From: Roseovarius sp. A-2
Lineage (GTDB): Bacteria; Pseudomonadota; Alphaproteobacteria; Rhodobacterales; Rhodobacteraceae
Length of the DNA: 64,000 nucleotides
Assembly (NCBI RefSeq): GCF_002072155.1
Contig: NZ_BDIY01000003.1
Span: 310,001 to 374,000, forward strand
Reading direction: 5' to 3'
The translations under genes were made by a program, and so were the position numbers. Within the stretch, counting starts at the first letter, position 1; every line of letters starts with the position of its first letter. Shown piece after piece: positions 10,819-18,887 of the stretch. Below the pieces are notes generated by a model. It was not told the origin of the DNA and ran no database searches. It saw nothing but the letters and a program-made list of their open reading frames with translations.

Positions 10819-10928
10819 GGACAGGGTGCGACTGGTCTGAAGCGGTCATTGACTGACCCGTAGAAGGTGGCGCGCGGGCGGTCCGTATGTCGGGTTGAGG
10901 TCACTTTCGCAGCCACCTGTCCCCGACA

Positions 10929-11168
10929 CTAGCCCCGGTCTCCGCCCCGGATATAGACCCCCTCTGGCAGGTCAAGCGCCGCACCCAGATCGCGCAGCTG
11001 GTTCATCGACAGGGTGATCTTGTGCACCCGGTCGGTGCGCGGATCGTATTGCTCGACCGTGACGCATTCCTCGAAGGCGTTGACGATCACATCCTCGCCC
11101 AGGGGGGCGGGCCCCTCGTCGACAATGGTGATCACGGTGGCGTCGAAATCGTGTTCGATGGAAAACAT
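10929..11168 (-). CDS. Conserved hypothetical protein
   Basis: The product is 79 residues, acidic, beginning MFSIEHDFDATVITIVDEG and ending LPEGVYIRGGDRG. It has no signal peptide, membrane segment or cysteine motif except a single Cys (EECVTVEQ). Codon use matches neighbours and the frame is open at full length, so I take it as real. I do not recognise the family. The 110 bp between meaB and its stop hold nothing I can identify. It is divergent from the M48 lipoprotein gene. Confidence 0.6.
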   Translation of the reverse strand: MFSIEHDFDATVITIVDEGPAPLGEDVIVNAFEECVTVEQYDPRTDRVHKITLSMNQLRDLGAALDLPEGVYIRGGDRG

Positions 11169-11295
11169 GGCGTCACCCTAGCCGCTTGGCGGGTCTTTGC
11201 AAGGGGGCGTGGCCGGGGTTGGAAAGGGCTGTGCCCTGGGGCGATCCCTGCTAGAACCGGGGCATGACACTTCATTGTAATGACAGAGGTACGTG

Positions 11296-12006
11296 ATGCG
11301 TTGGATTTCCGTTCTGGGCCTTGTGGTGCTGATTGGCTGCGTGCCCACGGTCGAGCAGGGCCCGGTCACGCGACCCGCCCCGCAGCAGGCCGCGCCGCAG
11401 GCACCGGCGACCCCGACACGCGCGAAAGTGCAGCAATTCATGACCGTGGTGCAGCGGGTAGAGCCGGTGGCCGAGCGCGAATGCCGGGTTCGCGCGCCGG
11501 GCATGAACTGCGATTTCCGCATCGTGGTGGATGACCGCCCTGGCCAGCCGGTCAACGCCTACCAGACGCTCGACCGGAACGGTCGCCCGATCCTGGCCTT
11601 CACCCTGCCGATGATCGCCTCGGTGCGCAATCCCGATGAGCTGGCCTTTGTCATGGGGCATGAGGCGGCGCATCACATCGCCGGTCACATTCCGCGCCAG
11701 CAGCAGAGCGCGGCGGCCGGTGCGCTCATCCTGGGCGGGCTTGCGGCGCTGACCGGGGCCGGTCAGGGGGTCGTCGATCAGGCGGTGGATATCGGTGCCG
11801 GCGTGGGCGCGCGCACGTTCTCGAAGGAATTTGAACTGGAGGCCGATGCGATGGGCACAGTGATCTCGCACCGTGCGGGCTACAACCCGCTGCGCGGGGT
11901 GGAATTCTTTTCGCAGATCCCAGATCCGGGCAATCGTTTCCTCGGCACCCATCCGCCCAATGCGCAGCGCGTGGCGACGGTGCGCCGGGTGGCGGCCGGG
12001 CTCTGA
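11296..12006 (+). CDS. M48-family metalloprotease, lipoprotein
   Basis: The product is 236 residues. The N-terminus MRWISVLGLVVLIGC carries a lipobox (LIGC, Cys15), so it is probably anchored to the inner or outer membrane facing the periplasm. The zinc motif HEAAHH is at 122-127, and the third ligand is expected in the KEFELEADAMG segment, which fits M48 (BepA/LoiP-like) peptidases involved in envelope protein quality control. The ATG at 11296 follows GAGGT; the GTG at 11293 is less likely. The yigZ-like gene follows after 3 bp. Confidence 0.88.
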   Translation: MRWISVLGLVVLIGCVPTVEQGPVTRPAPQQAAPQAPATPTRAKVQQFMTVVQRVEPVAERECRVRAPGMNCDFRIVVDDRPGQPVNAYQTLDRNGRPILAFTLPMIASVRNPDELAFVMGHEAAHHIAGHIPRQQQSAAAGALILGGLAALTGAGQGVVDQAVDIGAGVGARTFSKEFELEADAMGTVISHRAGYNPLRGVEFFSQIPDPGNRFLGTHPPNAQRVATVRRVAAGL

Positions 12007-12009
12007 TCC

Positions 12010-12366
12010 ATGCGGCAATTGAAGGCGGTGGTGAACGACCGGGGGTCGAGCTACGCGGTCTCGGGCGGCGTCGTCCGCGACCGGGCCGGGGTCGACGGGT
12101 TTCTCAAGGCGCTGAAGCGCGACAAGAAATTCGCCCGGGCCACGCATAACACCTGGGCGGTGCTGTTGTCGGATGGCGGGCCGCTCAAGGGCGATGATGG
12201 CGAGGCCGGGGCGGGCCAGGTGATCCTGCGCATGCTGGAGCGCGAGGGGTTGCATGATCACGTGGTGGTGGTGACGCGCTGGTATGGCGGCAAGAAGCTG
12301 GGCGGTGCCCGGTTTCGCCATGTGCAGGACTGTGTGCGCGCCTATCTCGACGCGCTACCCGTTTGA
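12010..12366 (+). CDS. YigZ/IMPACT N-terminal-domain protein (UPF0029), short form
   Basis: The product is 118 residues, only the UPF0029/IMPACT N-terminal domain: RATHNTWAVLLSD, LKGDDGEAGAGQVIL and VVVVTRWYGGKKLGGARFRH match the conserved motifs. Typical bacterial YigZ proteins are about 200 residues with a second ferredoxin-like domain, which is absent here. The frame ends in a clean stop after DALPV. Function is unclear; eukaryotic IMPACT binds GCN1. It is probably co-transcribed with the M48 gene (3-bp gap). Confidence 0.82.
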   Translation: MRQLKAVVNDRGSSYAVSGGVVRDRAGVDGFLKALKRDKKFARATHNTWAVLLSDGGPLKGDDGEAGAGQVILRMLEREGLHDHVVVVTRWYGGKKLGGARFRHVQDCVRAYLDALPV

Positions 12367-12429
12367 CGCAGATCAAGGCGTGCGGGGCGCGCGCCGGGCA
12401 GGCTGGTCTCAGAGCATAGGAGAGTTGGC

Positions 12430-12693
12430 ATGCAAAGCACCACCACCCTCAAGCGGCACGCCGATCTGGTGGGTCGGATGGCCAATGTCCAGGGCGTTGA
12501 TCTTGAAGAGAGAATGATGGCGGGAAAGATCCTGCCCGACGATCTGAGCGATGCGGTTCTGGCCTGCACTGGCTGCGCGAACCCTGGGGCCTGCGAGCAT
12601 TGGCTGGCCGAGCGCGAGAGCGCAGCGACCACGCCCGATTACTGTCGCAACGCCGATCTTTTTGCGCGGCTCAAGCTGGGCAAGCACGCCTGA
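12430..12693 (+). CDS. DUF6455-family protein
   Basis: The product is 87 residues and begins MQSTTTLKRHADLVGRM. The core LEERMMAGKILPDDLSDAVL is followed by four cysteines (ACTGC, GACEHW, YCRN) spaced as a possible metal site. The pattern matches, from memory, the small Rhodobacterales family DUF6455, function unknown. RBS-like AGGAGAG (12418-12424) precedes the ATG. It is convergent with the HlyIII-type gene. Confidence 0.7.
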   Translation: MQSTTTLKRHADLVGRMANVQGVDLEERMMAGKILPDDLSDAVLACTGCANPGACEHWLAERESAATTPDYCRNADLFARLKLGKHA

Positions 12694-12727
12694 GCGCCGG
12701 TTTTTGGAATGCCGATGCCCCGCCGGA

Positions 12728-13369
12728 TCACATTCCGGCGGCAAGCGCCGTGGCGATGCCCATGAAGAAACAGCCGCTCGCCACCGCCACGAAGACATGC
12801 CAGATTGCGTTGGCGAAGCGCAGGCCTTCCCATGCATAGAACACCACGCCGCCGGTATAGAGCAGCCCGCCCGCCAGCAGGAGCGCAAGGCTCTGGCCCG
12901 GCAGCACTGCGGAGAGTGGAACGAACAGCGCCAGACCGATCCAGCCGAGCGCCACGTAAGGCAGCCAGCCGGTTGTCATCTGGCCGGGTTTCGCCCTGAT
13001 CTTGGTCACCGCGCCGAAGAGCGCGAGCACCCAGACCAGCGCCAGGATCACATAGCCGAAGGCGGTTCCAAGAAGCACGCTGAGCGGGGTGAAGGTGCCT
13101 GCGATCTTGACATAGATCGCCGCGTGATCGAGTCGGCGCAGGATCGGGCGTGCGGGGGTGTGGGCATAGAGGTGATAGGCCGCCGAGGCCCCCAGCATCA
13201 AAAGCAGCGCCCCGGAATAGACGATGGTCGAGGCCAGCGTCACCCCGTCCATCCGTAGCGCCCACATGGCAAAGAGCACCGCCACCCCGGTGATCGCGGT
13301 GAGAACCCCCGCGATATGCACCGCGCCATCGGCCACCCGTTCGGCCCGGGAATAATTGGGATAGGACAT
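12728..13369 (-). CDS. Hemolysin III family (HlyIII/PAQR-like) membrane protein
   Basis: The product is 213 residues with seven predicted membrane segments. It starts MSYPNYSRAERVADGAVHIAG, where the ERVADG...H motif and the later SAAYHLYAH, LRRLDHAAIYVKIAGTFTP and a third His near the C-terminus (WHVFVAVAS) form the conserved metal-site pattern of the HlyIII/PAQR family. The in-frame upstream start at 13459 adds 30 non-family residues. Physiological function in bacteria is unknown; true hemolysis is not implied. Confidence 0.9.
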   Translation of the reverse strand: MSYPNYSRAERVADGAVHIAGVLTAITGVAVLFAMWALRMDGVTLASTIVYSGALLLMLGASAAYHLYAHTPARPILRRLDHAAIYVKIAGTFTPLSVLLGTAFGYVILALVWVLALFGAVTKIRAKPGQMTTGWLPYVALGWIGLALFVPLSAVLPGQSLALLLAGGLLYTGGVVFYAWEGLRFANAIWHVFVAVASGCFFMGIATALAAGM

Positions 13370-13465
13370 GTCGATCATTCCTCCAGTCTGGCGCGAAACC
13401 GTTAACGCTTCAACAGTATCCGAAAATTCGGGCGTCAATCCGGTGGCATTGTGGCGCAACCCCGC

Positions 13466-14794
13466 CTATCGCGCGGCCCGCTCCAGTGCCGGGTAGCGCA
13501 GGCCGAGTGTGACGCCGCGTGCGATGAAGCTGATCAAAAGCGCCAGCCACAACCCGTGATTGCCGAGCGACGGCACCAGCGCCGCCGCCGCCGCGACATA
13601 GACCACAAGGCTGAGCGCCATCATGTTGCGCATGTCGCGCGAGCGGGTGGCACCAATGAACACCCCGTCGAGCATATAGGCGGCAAGCCCAAGGATGGGC
13701 GCGGCGGCCATGTAGATCAGATAGCTGCGCGCCTCGGCCTGCACCTCGGGCACCTTGGCCATCAGGTCGATGATCGCGCCGCCGAAGGTGGCAAAGCCGA
13801 CGGCGAGGGCGATGCAGACCACCAGCCCCCAAAAGCTGGTCATCAGCGCCCCGCGTCGCAGCAGGGCCACCGCCCGTGCGCCGTAAGCCTGCCCCACAAG
13901 CGCCTCGGCGGCGAAGGCAAAGCCGTCGAGCGCATGGGCGGTGATGTTGAGGAACTGCAGCAGGACCTGATTGGCTGCCAGCGTCACATCGCCGAAATCC
14001 GCGCCCAGAAACAGGAAGGAGATGAAGATGATCTGGAGCATCAGCGAGCGCAGCAGGATATCGGTATTCACCATGGCCATGTTGCGCAGGCGTTCGCGAT
14101 CGAAGACGCGCGGCCAGTCGCGCCAGGCGGGCACGCCGAAGGCATCGCGACAGAACCAGAAGCCGAGCGCAAGCCCGCCCCATTCGGCGATCACCGTGGC
14201 CTGCGCCACGCCGGTGACCCCCATATCGAGCCACAGAACGAACCACAGGTCGAGCCCGATATTGACCCCGTTCATCAGCACTTGGATCATCAGCACCGCG
14301 CGCGTTCGTTCCTGCGCGATGAGCCAGCCGGTCATGCCGAAAAGCGCAATCATCGCGGGGGCGGACCAGACGCGAATGGCCATGTAATCGCGCGCGAGGG
14401 CCTCGACCTCGGCACTGGCAGGGGAGATCTGGAAGGCGGCCCAGAAGATCGGCACTTGCAGGGCGATGACGAAAAGCCCCCCGGTAAAGCCGATCATCAG
14501 CGCGCGGGTCAGAAGGGCCGCGACTTCGCCAGTCTGTCCCGCGCCATGCGCCTGACTGGTGAGGCCGGTCGTGCCCATCCGCAGGAAGCCGAAGATCCAG
14601 TAGAGGCCGGTCAGGATCACCGCGCCGATGCCCACCGCGCCGATCGGGGCGGCCAGCCCGATCTGCCCCACAACGCCGGTATCCACCGCGCCCAGAATGG
14701 GCACGGTCGCGTTGGAAATGACAATCGGCAGCGCGATCTTGAGGACGCGGGCATGGGTGACTGAGGACGCGACTGGGCGGGCGGCGTCACTCAT
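13466..14794 (-). CDS. MATE-family efflux transporter
   Basis: The product is 442 residues with twelve predicted membrane segments in two homologous halves. The N-terminal half has LPIVISNATVPILGAVDTGVVG, the standard first-helix signature of NorM/DinF-type MATE exporters, and VLLQFLNITAHALDGFAFAAE in the second half fits the DinF branch. It would export cationic or organic compounds using a Na+ or H+ gradient. The start overlaps the end of the upstream thioesterase gene by 8 bp, implying translational coupling. Confidence 0.92.
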   Translation of the reverse strand: MSDAARPVASSVTHARVLKIALPIVISNATVPILGAVDTGVVGQIGLAAPIGAVGIGAVILTGLYWIFGFLRMGTTGLTSQAHGAGQTGEVAALLTRALMIGFTGGLFVIALQVPIFWAAFQISPASAEVEALARDYMAIRVWSAPAMIALFGMTGWLIAQERTRAVLMIQVLMNGVNIGLDLWFVLWLDMGVTGVAQATVIAEWGGLALGFWFCRDAFGVPAWRDWPRVFDRERLRNMAMVNTDILLRSLMLQIIFISFLFLGADFGDVTLAANQVLLQFLNITAHALDGFAFAAEALVGQAYGARAVALLRRGALMTSFWGLVVCIALAVGFATFGGAIIDLMAKVPEVQAEARSYLIYMAAAPILGLAAYMLDGVFIGATRSRDMRNMMALSLVVYVAAAAALVPSLGNHGLWLALLISFIARGVTLGLRYPALERAAR

Positions 14795-15296
14795 CGCGGC
14801 GTGGCATCAGGAAATGGCCGGTGGCCTGCGCGAAGGGGCGCGAGCGGTTGTCCTGCCACGCCTCGACATGCACGGAGGCATAGCGCCGCCCCGAGCGGTT
14901 GACCTGCGCGCGGGCATAGGCATCGCGCGGCAGGCCGGAACGCAGGTAATCGACGGTGAAATCAATCGTCTTGGGCAAGCGTGGCAGACGGCCATTCGTC
15001 AGCGTTTCGACCTCCACCTTGCCGCTCTCGATCTCTTCCCACAAATGGCCCCAGCTGAGCCCGATGATCGAGGTGATCTCGAGAAACGCCGCCGTCGCCC
15101 CGCCATGCAGTGCGGGCAGCAGGGGGTTGCCGATCAGCTTTTCGTCAAACGGCATCACGGCGGTCAGCTCGTCGCCGCGCCGCTCGAACTGGACCCCGAG
15201 AAAACGGATATAGGGCACGCCGTCGACCAGCGCCTTCAAAGCGGCATCGCGGCGTTGCTTGACCACTTGCACGGGTTCGGGACGGGCGCGCGCCAT
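14787..15296 (-). CDS. PaaI-family thioesterase (first of two)
   Basis: The product is 169 residues, a single hotdog domain with the LHGGATAAFLEITS motif that matches the PaaI/4HBT catalytic HGG segment. It likely hydrolyses acyl- or aryl-CoA. The ATG ending at 15296 overlaps the stop of the upstream thioesterase gene by one base (TAATG), and its own end overlaps the MATE gene, so three genes form one tightly packed unit. The longer in-frame start at 15407 lies inside the other thioesterase gene. Confidence 0.86.
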   Translation of the reverse strand: MARARPEPVQVVKQRRDAALKALVDGVPYIRFLGVQFERRGDELTAVMPFDEKLIGNPLLPALHGGATAAFLEITSIIGLSWGHLWEEIESGKVEVETLTNGRLPRLPKTIDFTVDYLRSGLPRDAYARAQVNRSGRRYASVHVEAWQDNRSRPFAQATGHFLMPRRDE

Positions 15297-15718
15297 TAGC
15301 CCCCCTCCACGGTGAAGGTGCCGGTCGCGGTGGCGACGGGGCGCGCGCTGTCGTCGTCCATCGCGCGGGCGCGCACGAAGGCCACCGAGCGGGTGATATG
15401 GTAGCATTCCGCATGTGCCCGGATCGCCTGCCCGGGCGTGGCCGGGCGCATGTAGTCGATGCGCAGATCAATGGTTGCGGTGCCGCCGGGGGCCTCGGGG
15501 TGGCTCATCGCCGCCGCCCCGCAGCAGGTATCCATCAGGGCCGAGACAGCCCCGCCATGAATCACCCCGGTTTCCGGATCGCCGATCAGGCGCTCGTCGT
15601 AGTCCATCTCGATCTCCGCGCGGCCCTCGCCCATTGCGGTCAGCCGCATGCCAAGCGCGCGGGCATGCGGCAGCGCCTGCATGAACTGCTGCGCGATCTT
15701 GTTCTTATTGTCATCCAT
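15296..15718 (-). CDS. PaaI-family thioesterase (second of two)
   Basis: The product is 140 residues; the ATG ending at 15718 gives MDDNKNKIAQQFMQALP. The hotdog motif is GVIHGGAVSALMDTCCG, the classic PaaI active-site helix with HGG and a downstream Asp. It is only distantly similar to the adjacent thioesterase, so they probably act on different CoA esters. First gene of the thioesterase-thioesterase-MATE unit, divergent from the first merR gene with 117 bp between starts. Confidence 0.88.
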   Translation of the reverse strand: MDDNKNKIAQQFMQALPHARALGMRLTAMGEGRAEIEMDYDERLIGDPETGVIHGGAVSALMDTCCGAAAMSHPEAPGGTATIDLRIDYMRPATPGQAIRAHAECYHITRSVAFVRARAMDDDSARPVATATGTFTVEGG

Positions 15719-15835
15719 GTGCGCCCCCGCTGCGATCTTGTGCCCTTTATGGGGTGCAACGGGCCGGGGCTGCAAGAGGGGCGGTTGCACGGCGCGCGCC
15801 TTGGCCCTAACCTGCCCTTGCAGGAGGGCCGGACG

Positions 15836-16204
15836 ATGGTTGAGAACAGACTGTCCTTCAAGGAGATGTGCGCGAAATACGACGTCACGCCGCGCACGTT
15901 GCGCTATTACGAGTATATCGAACTCTTGCAGCCGGAGCGCGAGGGGCGGTCACGCTATTACGGGCCGCGCGAATGCGCGCGGATGACGCTGATCCTGCGT
16001 GGTCGGAAATTCGGCTTTGCTTTGGAAGATATCCGGCAATGGCTGATGATCTACGAGCATGAGGGCACCGATGCGCAGATGCGCAATTGGATCGACCTTG
16101 CCGACCGGCAGTTGCAAGAGCTGGCCGAACAGCGCCGCCAGATCGACGAGGCGATGGTCGAGCTGCGCCAGTTGCGCGATCAGACCGAGGCGAATCTCGA
16201 CTGA
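15836..16204 (+). CDS. MerR-family transcriptional regulator 1
   Basis: The product is 122 residues. The winged helix at the N-terminus (LSFKEMCAKYDVTPRTLRYYEYIELL, about 6-31) is intact, and a C-terminal coiled coil (about 75-120) serves for dimerisation. There are no metal-binding cysteines, so it belongs to the effector/acyl-CoA-responsive type, resembling LiuR-type regulators of branched-chain and fatty-acid catabolism. It is followed by an ACGT-rich operator region, a second MerR gene and a beta-oxidation operon, its likely targets. ATG 15836 is supported by GGAGGGCC upstream. Confidence 0.9.
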   Translation: MVENRLSFKEMCAKYDVTPRTLRYYEYIELLQPEREGRSRYYGPRECARMTLILRGRKFGFALEDIRQWLMIYEHEGTDAQMRNWIDLADRQLQELAEQRRQIDEAMVELRQLRDQTEANLD

Positions 16205-16262
16205 GGCCGGGTGACGTAGGGGCAAGAAAGTGTCCCATCAATCGTCTTAACCTTGGCTTATC

Positions 16263-16303
16263 TTACGTCAATTAAAAAGTGACGTGACGTAGTAGTTACG
16301 TAA
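16263..16303. promoter_or_regulatory. Cluster of ACGT palindromes, candidate MerR operators
   Basis: Between the two merR genes are TTACGTCA (16263-16270), two overlapping TGACGT copies (16280-16285 and 16285-16290) and the perfect octamer TTACGTAA (16296-16303). TTACGTCA and the TGACGT copies form an inverted pair. Repeated ACGT cores in dyads are known for LiuR-type MerR sites. The region is more AT-rich than its surroundings, as expected of a promoter for the second regulator and the acyl-CoA dehydrogenase operon. Confidence 0.6.
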
Positions 16304-16377
16304 AGCCGCGCGGCCGTTGTAACCATGGAGCACCCGACGCAGAAGGTCGTCAGATGCTCTGCGACAGAGGCGACGCT

Positions 16378-16788
16378 ATGACCGATGATGTGATGACAAT
16401 CAGGCAGATGTGCGAGGCGTTCGACGTCACCCCGCGCACCCCGCGCACCCTGCGATTCTACGAGGCCAAGGAGCTGCTCTCGCCCGTACGGCAGGGCCAG
16501 CGTCGGCTCTTTACCCGGCGCGACCGCGCGCGGTTGAAACTGATCCTGCGCGGCAAGCGCTTCGGCTTCAGCCTGGAGGAACTGCGCCAGTTGCTCGATC
16601 TCTACGACAAGGGGGATCAGCAGCACACCCAGATTGCCCGCGCCTACGAGGTGGCAAGGGCACGTCTGGCCGTGATGGAGACACAGCGCAACGAGTTGGA
16701 GGCCGCGATCTCCGATCTGCGCGAACAGATGACATGGGGCGAGCGTATGCTGGCCTCGCTCAAGAACAACCGCGACGCCGCCGAGTGA
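16378..16788 (+). CDS. MerR-family transcriptional regulator 2, with three-residue insertion in the DNA-binding helix
   Basis: The product is 136 residues from ATG 16378 (ATG 16354 also in frame). It is paralogous to the preceding regulator: winged helix, then LKLILRGKRFGFSLEELRQLL, then a coiled coil to about 130. The helix that reads DVTPRTLRYYE in the neighbour reads DVTPRTPRTLRFYE here because ACCCCGCGC is tandemly duplicated at 16429-16446. The frame is preserved, but the insertion falls in the recognition helix and could abolish or change DNA binding. The first acyl-CoA dehydrogenase gene follows at 36 bp. Confidence 0.88.
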   Translation: MTDDVMTIRQMCEAFDVTPRTPRTLRFYEAKELLSPVRQGQRRLFTRRDRARLKLILRGKRFGFSLEELRQLLDLYDKGDQQHTQIARAYEVARARLAVMETQRNELEAAISDLREQMTWGERMLASLKNNRDAAE

Positions 16789-16824
16789 TACCGGCCCGGC
16801 TATTCTTTAGGGAGAGAGAACCAG

Positions 16825-18603
16825 ATGCCAAGCTACACCGCACCGACCCGCGATATGCAATTCATCCTGCATGACGTGCTGAACGTGTCAGAGCAGGACA
16901 CGCCGGGCTATGCCGAACTCGACCGCGATTTCACCAGCGCGGTTCTGGAAGAGGCGGGCAAGATTTCCTCGGAAGTGCTGTCGCCGCTGAACCCGGTCGG
17001 CGATAGTGAGGGCTGCGTTCTGGAAAACGGCGTGGTGCGCACGCCCAAGGGCTTCAAGGCTGCCTTTGATCAGGTGCGCGAGGGCGGCTGGACCGCGCTC
17101 GATCTGCCCGAGGAGTATGGCGGGCAGAACATGCCTTACGTGCTGGGCACCGCCGTGGGCGAGATGTTCTCGGGTGCCAATCAGGCGTTTACCATGTATC
17201 AGGGCCTGACCCATGGCGCGGCCTCAGCGATCCTTGCGCATGGCTCGGACCAGCAGAAAGACACTTATCTGCCCAATATGTTCGCCTGCGAGTGGACCGG
17301 CACGATGAACCTGACGGAGCCGCATTGCGGCACCGATCTGGGCCTGATGCGGACCAAGGCCGAACCGCAGGACGATGGCAGTTTCAAGCTGACGGGTCAG
17401 AAGATCTTTATCTCGTCGGGCGAGCATGACATGGCCGACAACATCATCCATCTGGTGCTGGCCAAAATCCCCGGCGGGCCCGAGGGGATCAAGGGCGTGT
17501 CGCTCTTCATCGTGCCGAAATTCCTGGTCAAGGAAGACGGTAGCCTCGGCGATCGCAACGGCGTGACCTGCGGCAAGATCGAAGAGAAGATGGGCATCCA
17601 CGGCAATTCGACCTGCGTGATGAACTATGACGGGGCGACCGGCTGGCTCTTGGGCGAAGAGCACAAGGGCATGCGCGCCATGTTCACGATGATGAACGAA
17701 GCGCGGATCGGCGTTGGCATGCAGGGGCTGGCGCAGGCCGAGGTCGCCTATCAGAACGCGCTCGCCTATGCCAAGGACCGGCTTCAGGGCCGCGCTGTGA
17801 CCGGGGTCAAGAACCCCGACGGCCCCGCCGATCCGCTGATCGTGCATCCCGATATCCGCCGCTCGCTGATGGATCAGAAAAGCTTTATCGAGGGCGCGCG
17901 CGCCTTCATGCTCTGGGGCGCGGAACTCATCGACCGGTCGCATCGCGGCGGGGATGCGGATGCCGAGGGGCTGATCTCGCTGATGACGCCGGTGATCAAG
18001 GGGTTTCTGACCGATCAGGGCTATGACATGACCGTGCTGGCGCAGCAGGTCTATGGCGGGCATGGCTATATCGAGGAATGGGGCATGTCGCAATTCACCC
18101 GCGACGCCCGTATCGCGATGATCTACGAGGGGGCCAACGGCGTGCAGGCGCTCGACCTGGTGGGGCGCAAGCTGGCGCAGGATTCAGGCCGTCACGTGAT
18201 GGCGTTCTTCGAGATGGTCAAGACGTTTATCAAGGAGAACGAGGGCGACGAGGCGTTGAAGAACGACTTCCTCGACCCGCTCAAGGCGGCCTCGAAGGAT
18301 TTGCAGGCCTCGGCGATGTTCTTCATGCAGAACGGCATGAAGAACCCCAACGCGGCGCTTGCCGGGTCGTATGACTTCATGCACCTTTTCGGCCATGTCT
18401 GTCTTGGGCTGATGTGGGCGCGGATGGCCAAGGCCGCGCATGCGGCGCTGGAGGTGGGCACCTCGGACGAGGCGTTCTATCGCACCAAGCTGGCGACGGG
18501 CCGTTTCTACATGAAACGCCGCCTGCCCGCGACCGCGCTGCACCTTGCCCGCATCGAGAGCGGTGCGGAGCCGGTGATGGAGCTTGACGCCGAGGCGTTC
18601 TGA
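16825..18603 (+). CDS. Acyl-CoA dehydrogenase, 592-residue (DmdC/AidB-like long) type
   Basis: The product is 592 residues, the long acyl-CoA dehydrogenase class that includes DmdC (3-methylthiopropanoyl-CoA dehydrogenase) and carries an extra C-terminal helical domain. Visible motifs are [30 protein letters not shown] (FAD-domain signature), [15 protein letters not shown] and the active-site region [20 protein letters not shown] with the catalytic Glu. It oxidises an acyl-CoA to the enoyl-CoA. The substrate cannot be assigned; straight-chain fatty acyl-CoA or methylthiopropanoyl-CoA are both possible. First structural gene of the operon to 24362. Confidence 0.9.
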   Translation: MPSYTAPTRDMQFILHDVLNVSEQDTPGYAELDRDFTSAVLEEAGKISSEVLSPLNPVGDSEGCVLENGVVRTPKGFKAAFDQVREGGWTALDLPEEYGGQNMPYVLGTAVGEMFSGANQAFTMYQGLTHGAASAILAHGSDQQKDTYLPNMFACEWTGTMNLTEPHCGTDLGLMRTKAEPQDDGSFKLTGQKIFISSGEHDMADNIIHLVLAKIPGGPEGIKGVSLFIVPKFLVKEDGSLGDRNGVTCGKIEEKMGIHGNSTCVMNYDGATGWLLGEEHKGMRAMFTMMNEARIGVGMQGLAQAEVAYQNALAYAKDRLQGRAVTGVKNPDGPADPLIVHPDIRRSLMDQKSFIEGARAFMLWGAELIDRSHRGGDADAEGLISLMTPVIKGFLTDQGYDMTVLAQQVYGGHGYIEEWGMSQFTRDARIAMIYEGANGVQALDLVGRKLAQDSGRHVMAFFEMVKTFIKENEGDEALKNDFLDPLKAASKDLQASAMFFMQNGMKNPNAALAGSYDFMHLFGHVCLGLMWARMAKAAHAALEVGTSDEAFYRTKLATGRFYMKRRLPATALHLARIESGAEPVMELDAEAF

Positions 18604-18607
18604 TAAC

Positions 18608-18634
18608 GGGGTGGGGTGGAATCCCACCCTACGG
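18608..18634. repeat. Short palindromic intergenic repeat, copy 2 (family B)
   Basis: After the stop of the first acyl-CoA dehydrogenase gene the sequence reads GGGGTGGGGTGGAATCCCACC followed by CTACGGG. The hairpin GGTGGG-like arm with CCCACCCTACG flank is shared with 182-204. It sits in the 46-bp gap before the small gene at 18650, whose ribosome-binding GGAGGAG overlaps its right flank. Confidence 0.5.
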
Positions 18635-18649
18635 GAGGAGGAGTAAACG

Positions 18650-18862
18650 ATGCCGAAACGCTTTCGCCTGACGCGCCGCTTCAACGCGGCGATGACCGAG
18701 GATGGTTACCGCCGGTTGCGCAAGTTCAGCCAGGAGGCGGGGCTTGATGAGGGCGAGGCACTGTCCTTTCTCTTTGAGAATTTCGACAGCGTGATCGACG
18801 AGGACACGTTCGCGCATCGGCTCAGGATCTTCAATTCGGAGCTTGAGGCGCGCAAACGCTGA
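18650..18862 (+). CDS. Small conserved protein, possible ribbon-helix-helix fold
   Basis: The product is 70 residues, very polar: [20 protein letters not shown] then [20 protein letters not shown] and a C-terminal helix. The pattern of a short basic strand followed by two helices ([29 protein letters not shown]) resembles a ribbon-helix-helix domain, but I cannot confirm DNA binding. GGAGGAG lies 7-14 bp before the ATG. It is embedded between two acyl-CoA dehydrogenase genes, in the same direction and 25 bp before the second. Confidence 0.7.
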   Translation: MPKRFRLTRRFNAAMTEDGYRRLRKFSQEAGLDEGEALSFLFENFDSVIDEDTFAHRLRIFNSELEARKR

Positions 18863-18887
18863 CCATTCAGGGACGGGAGGCCCGGCG

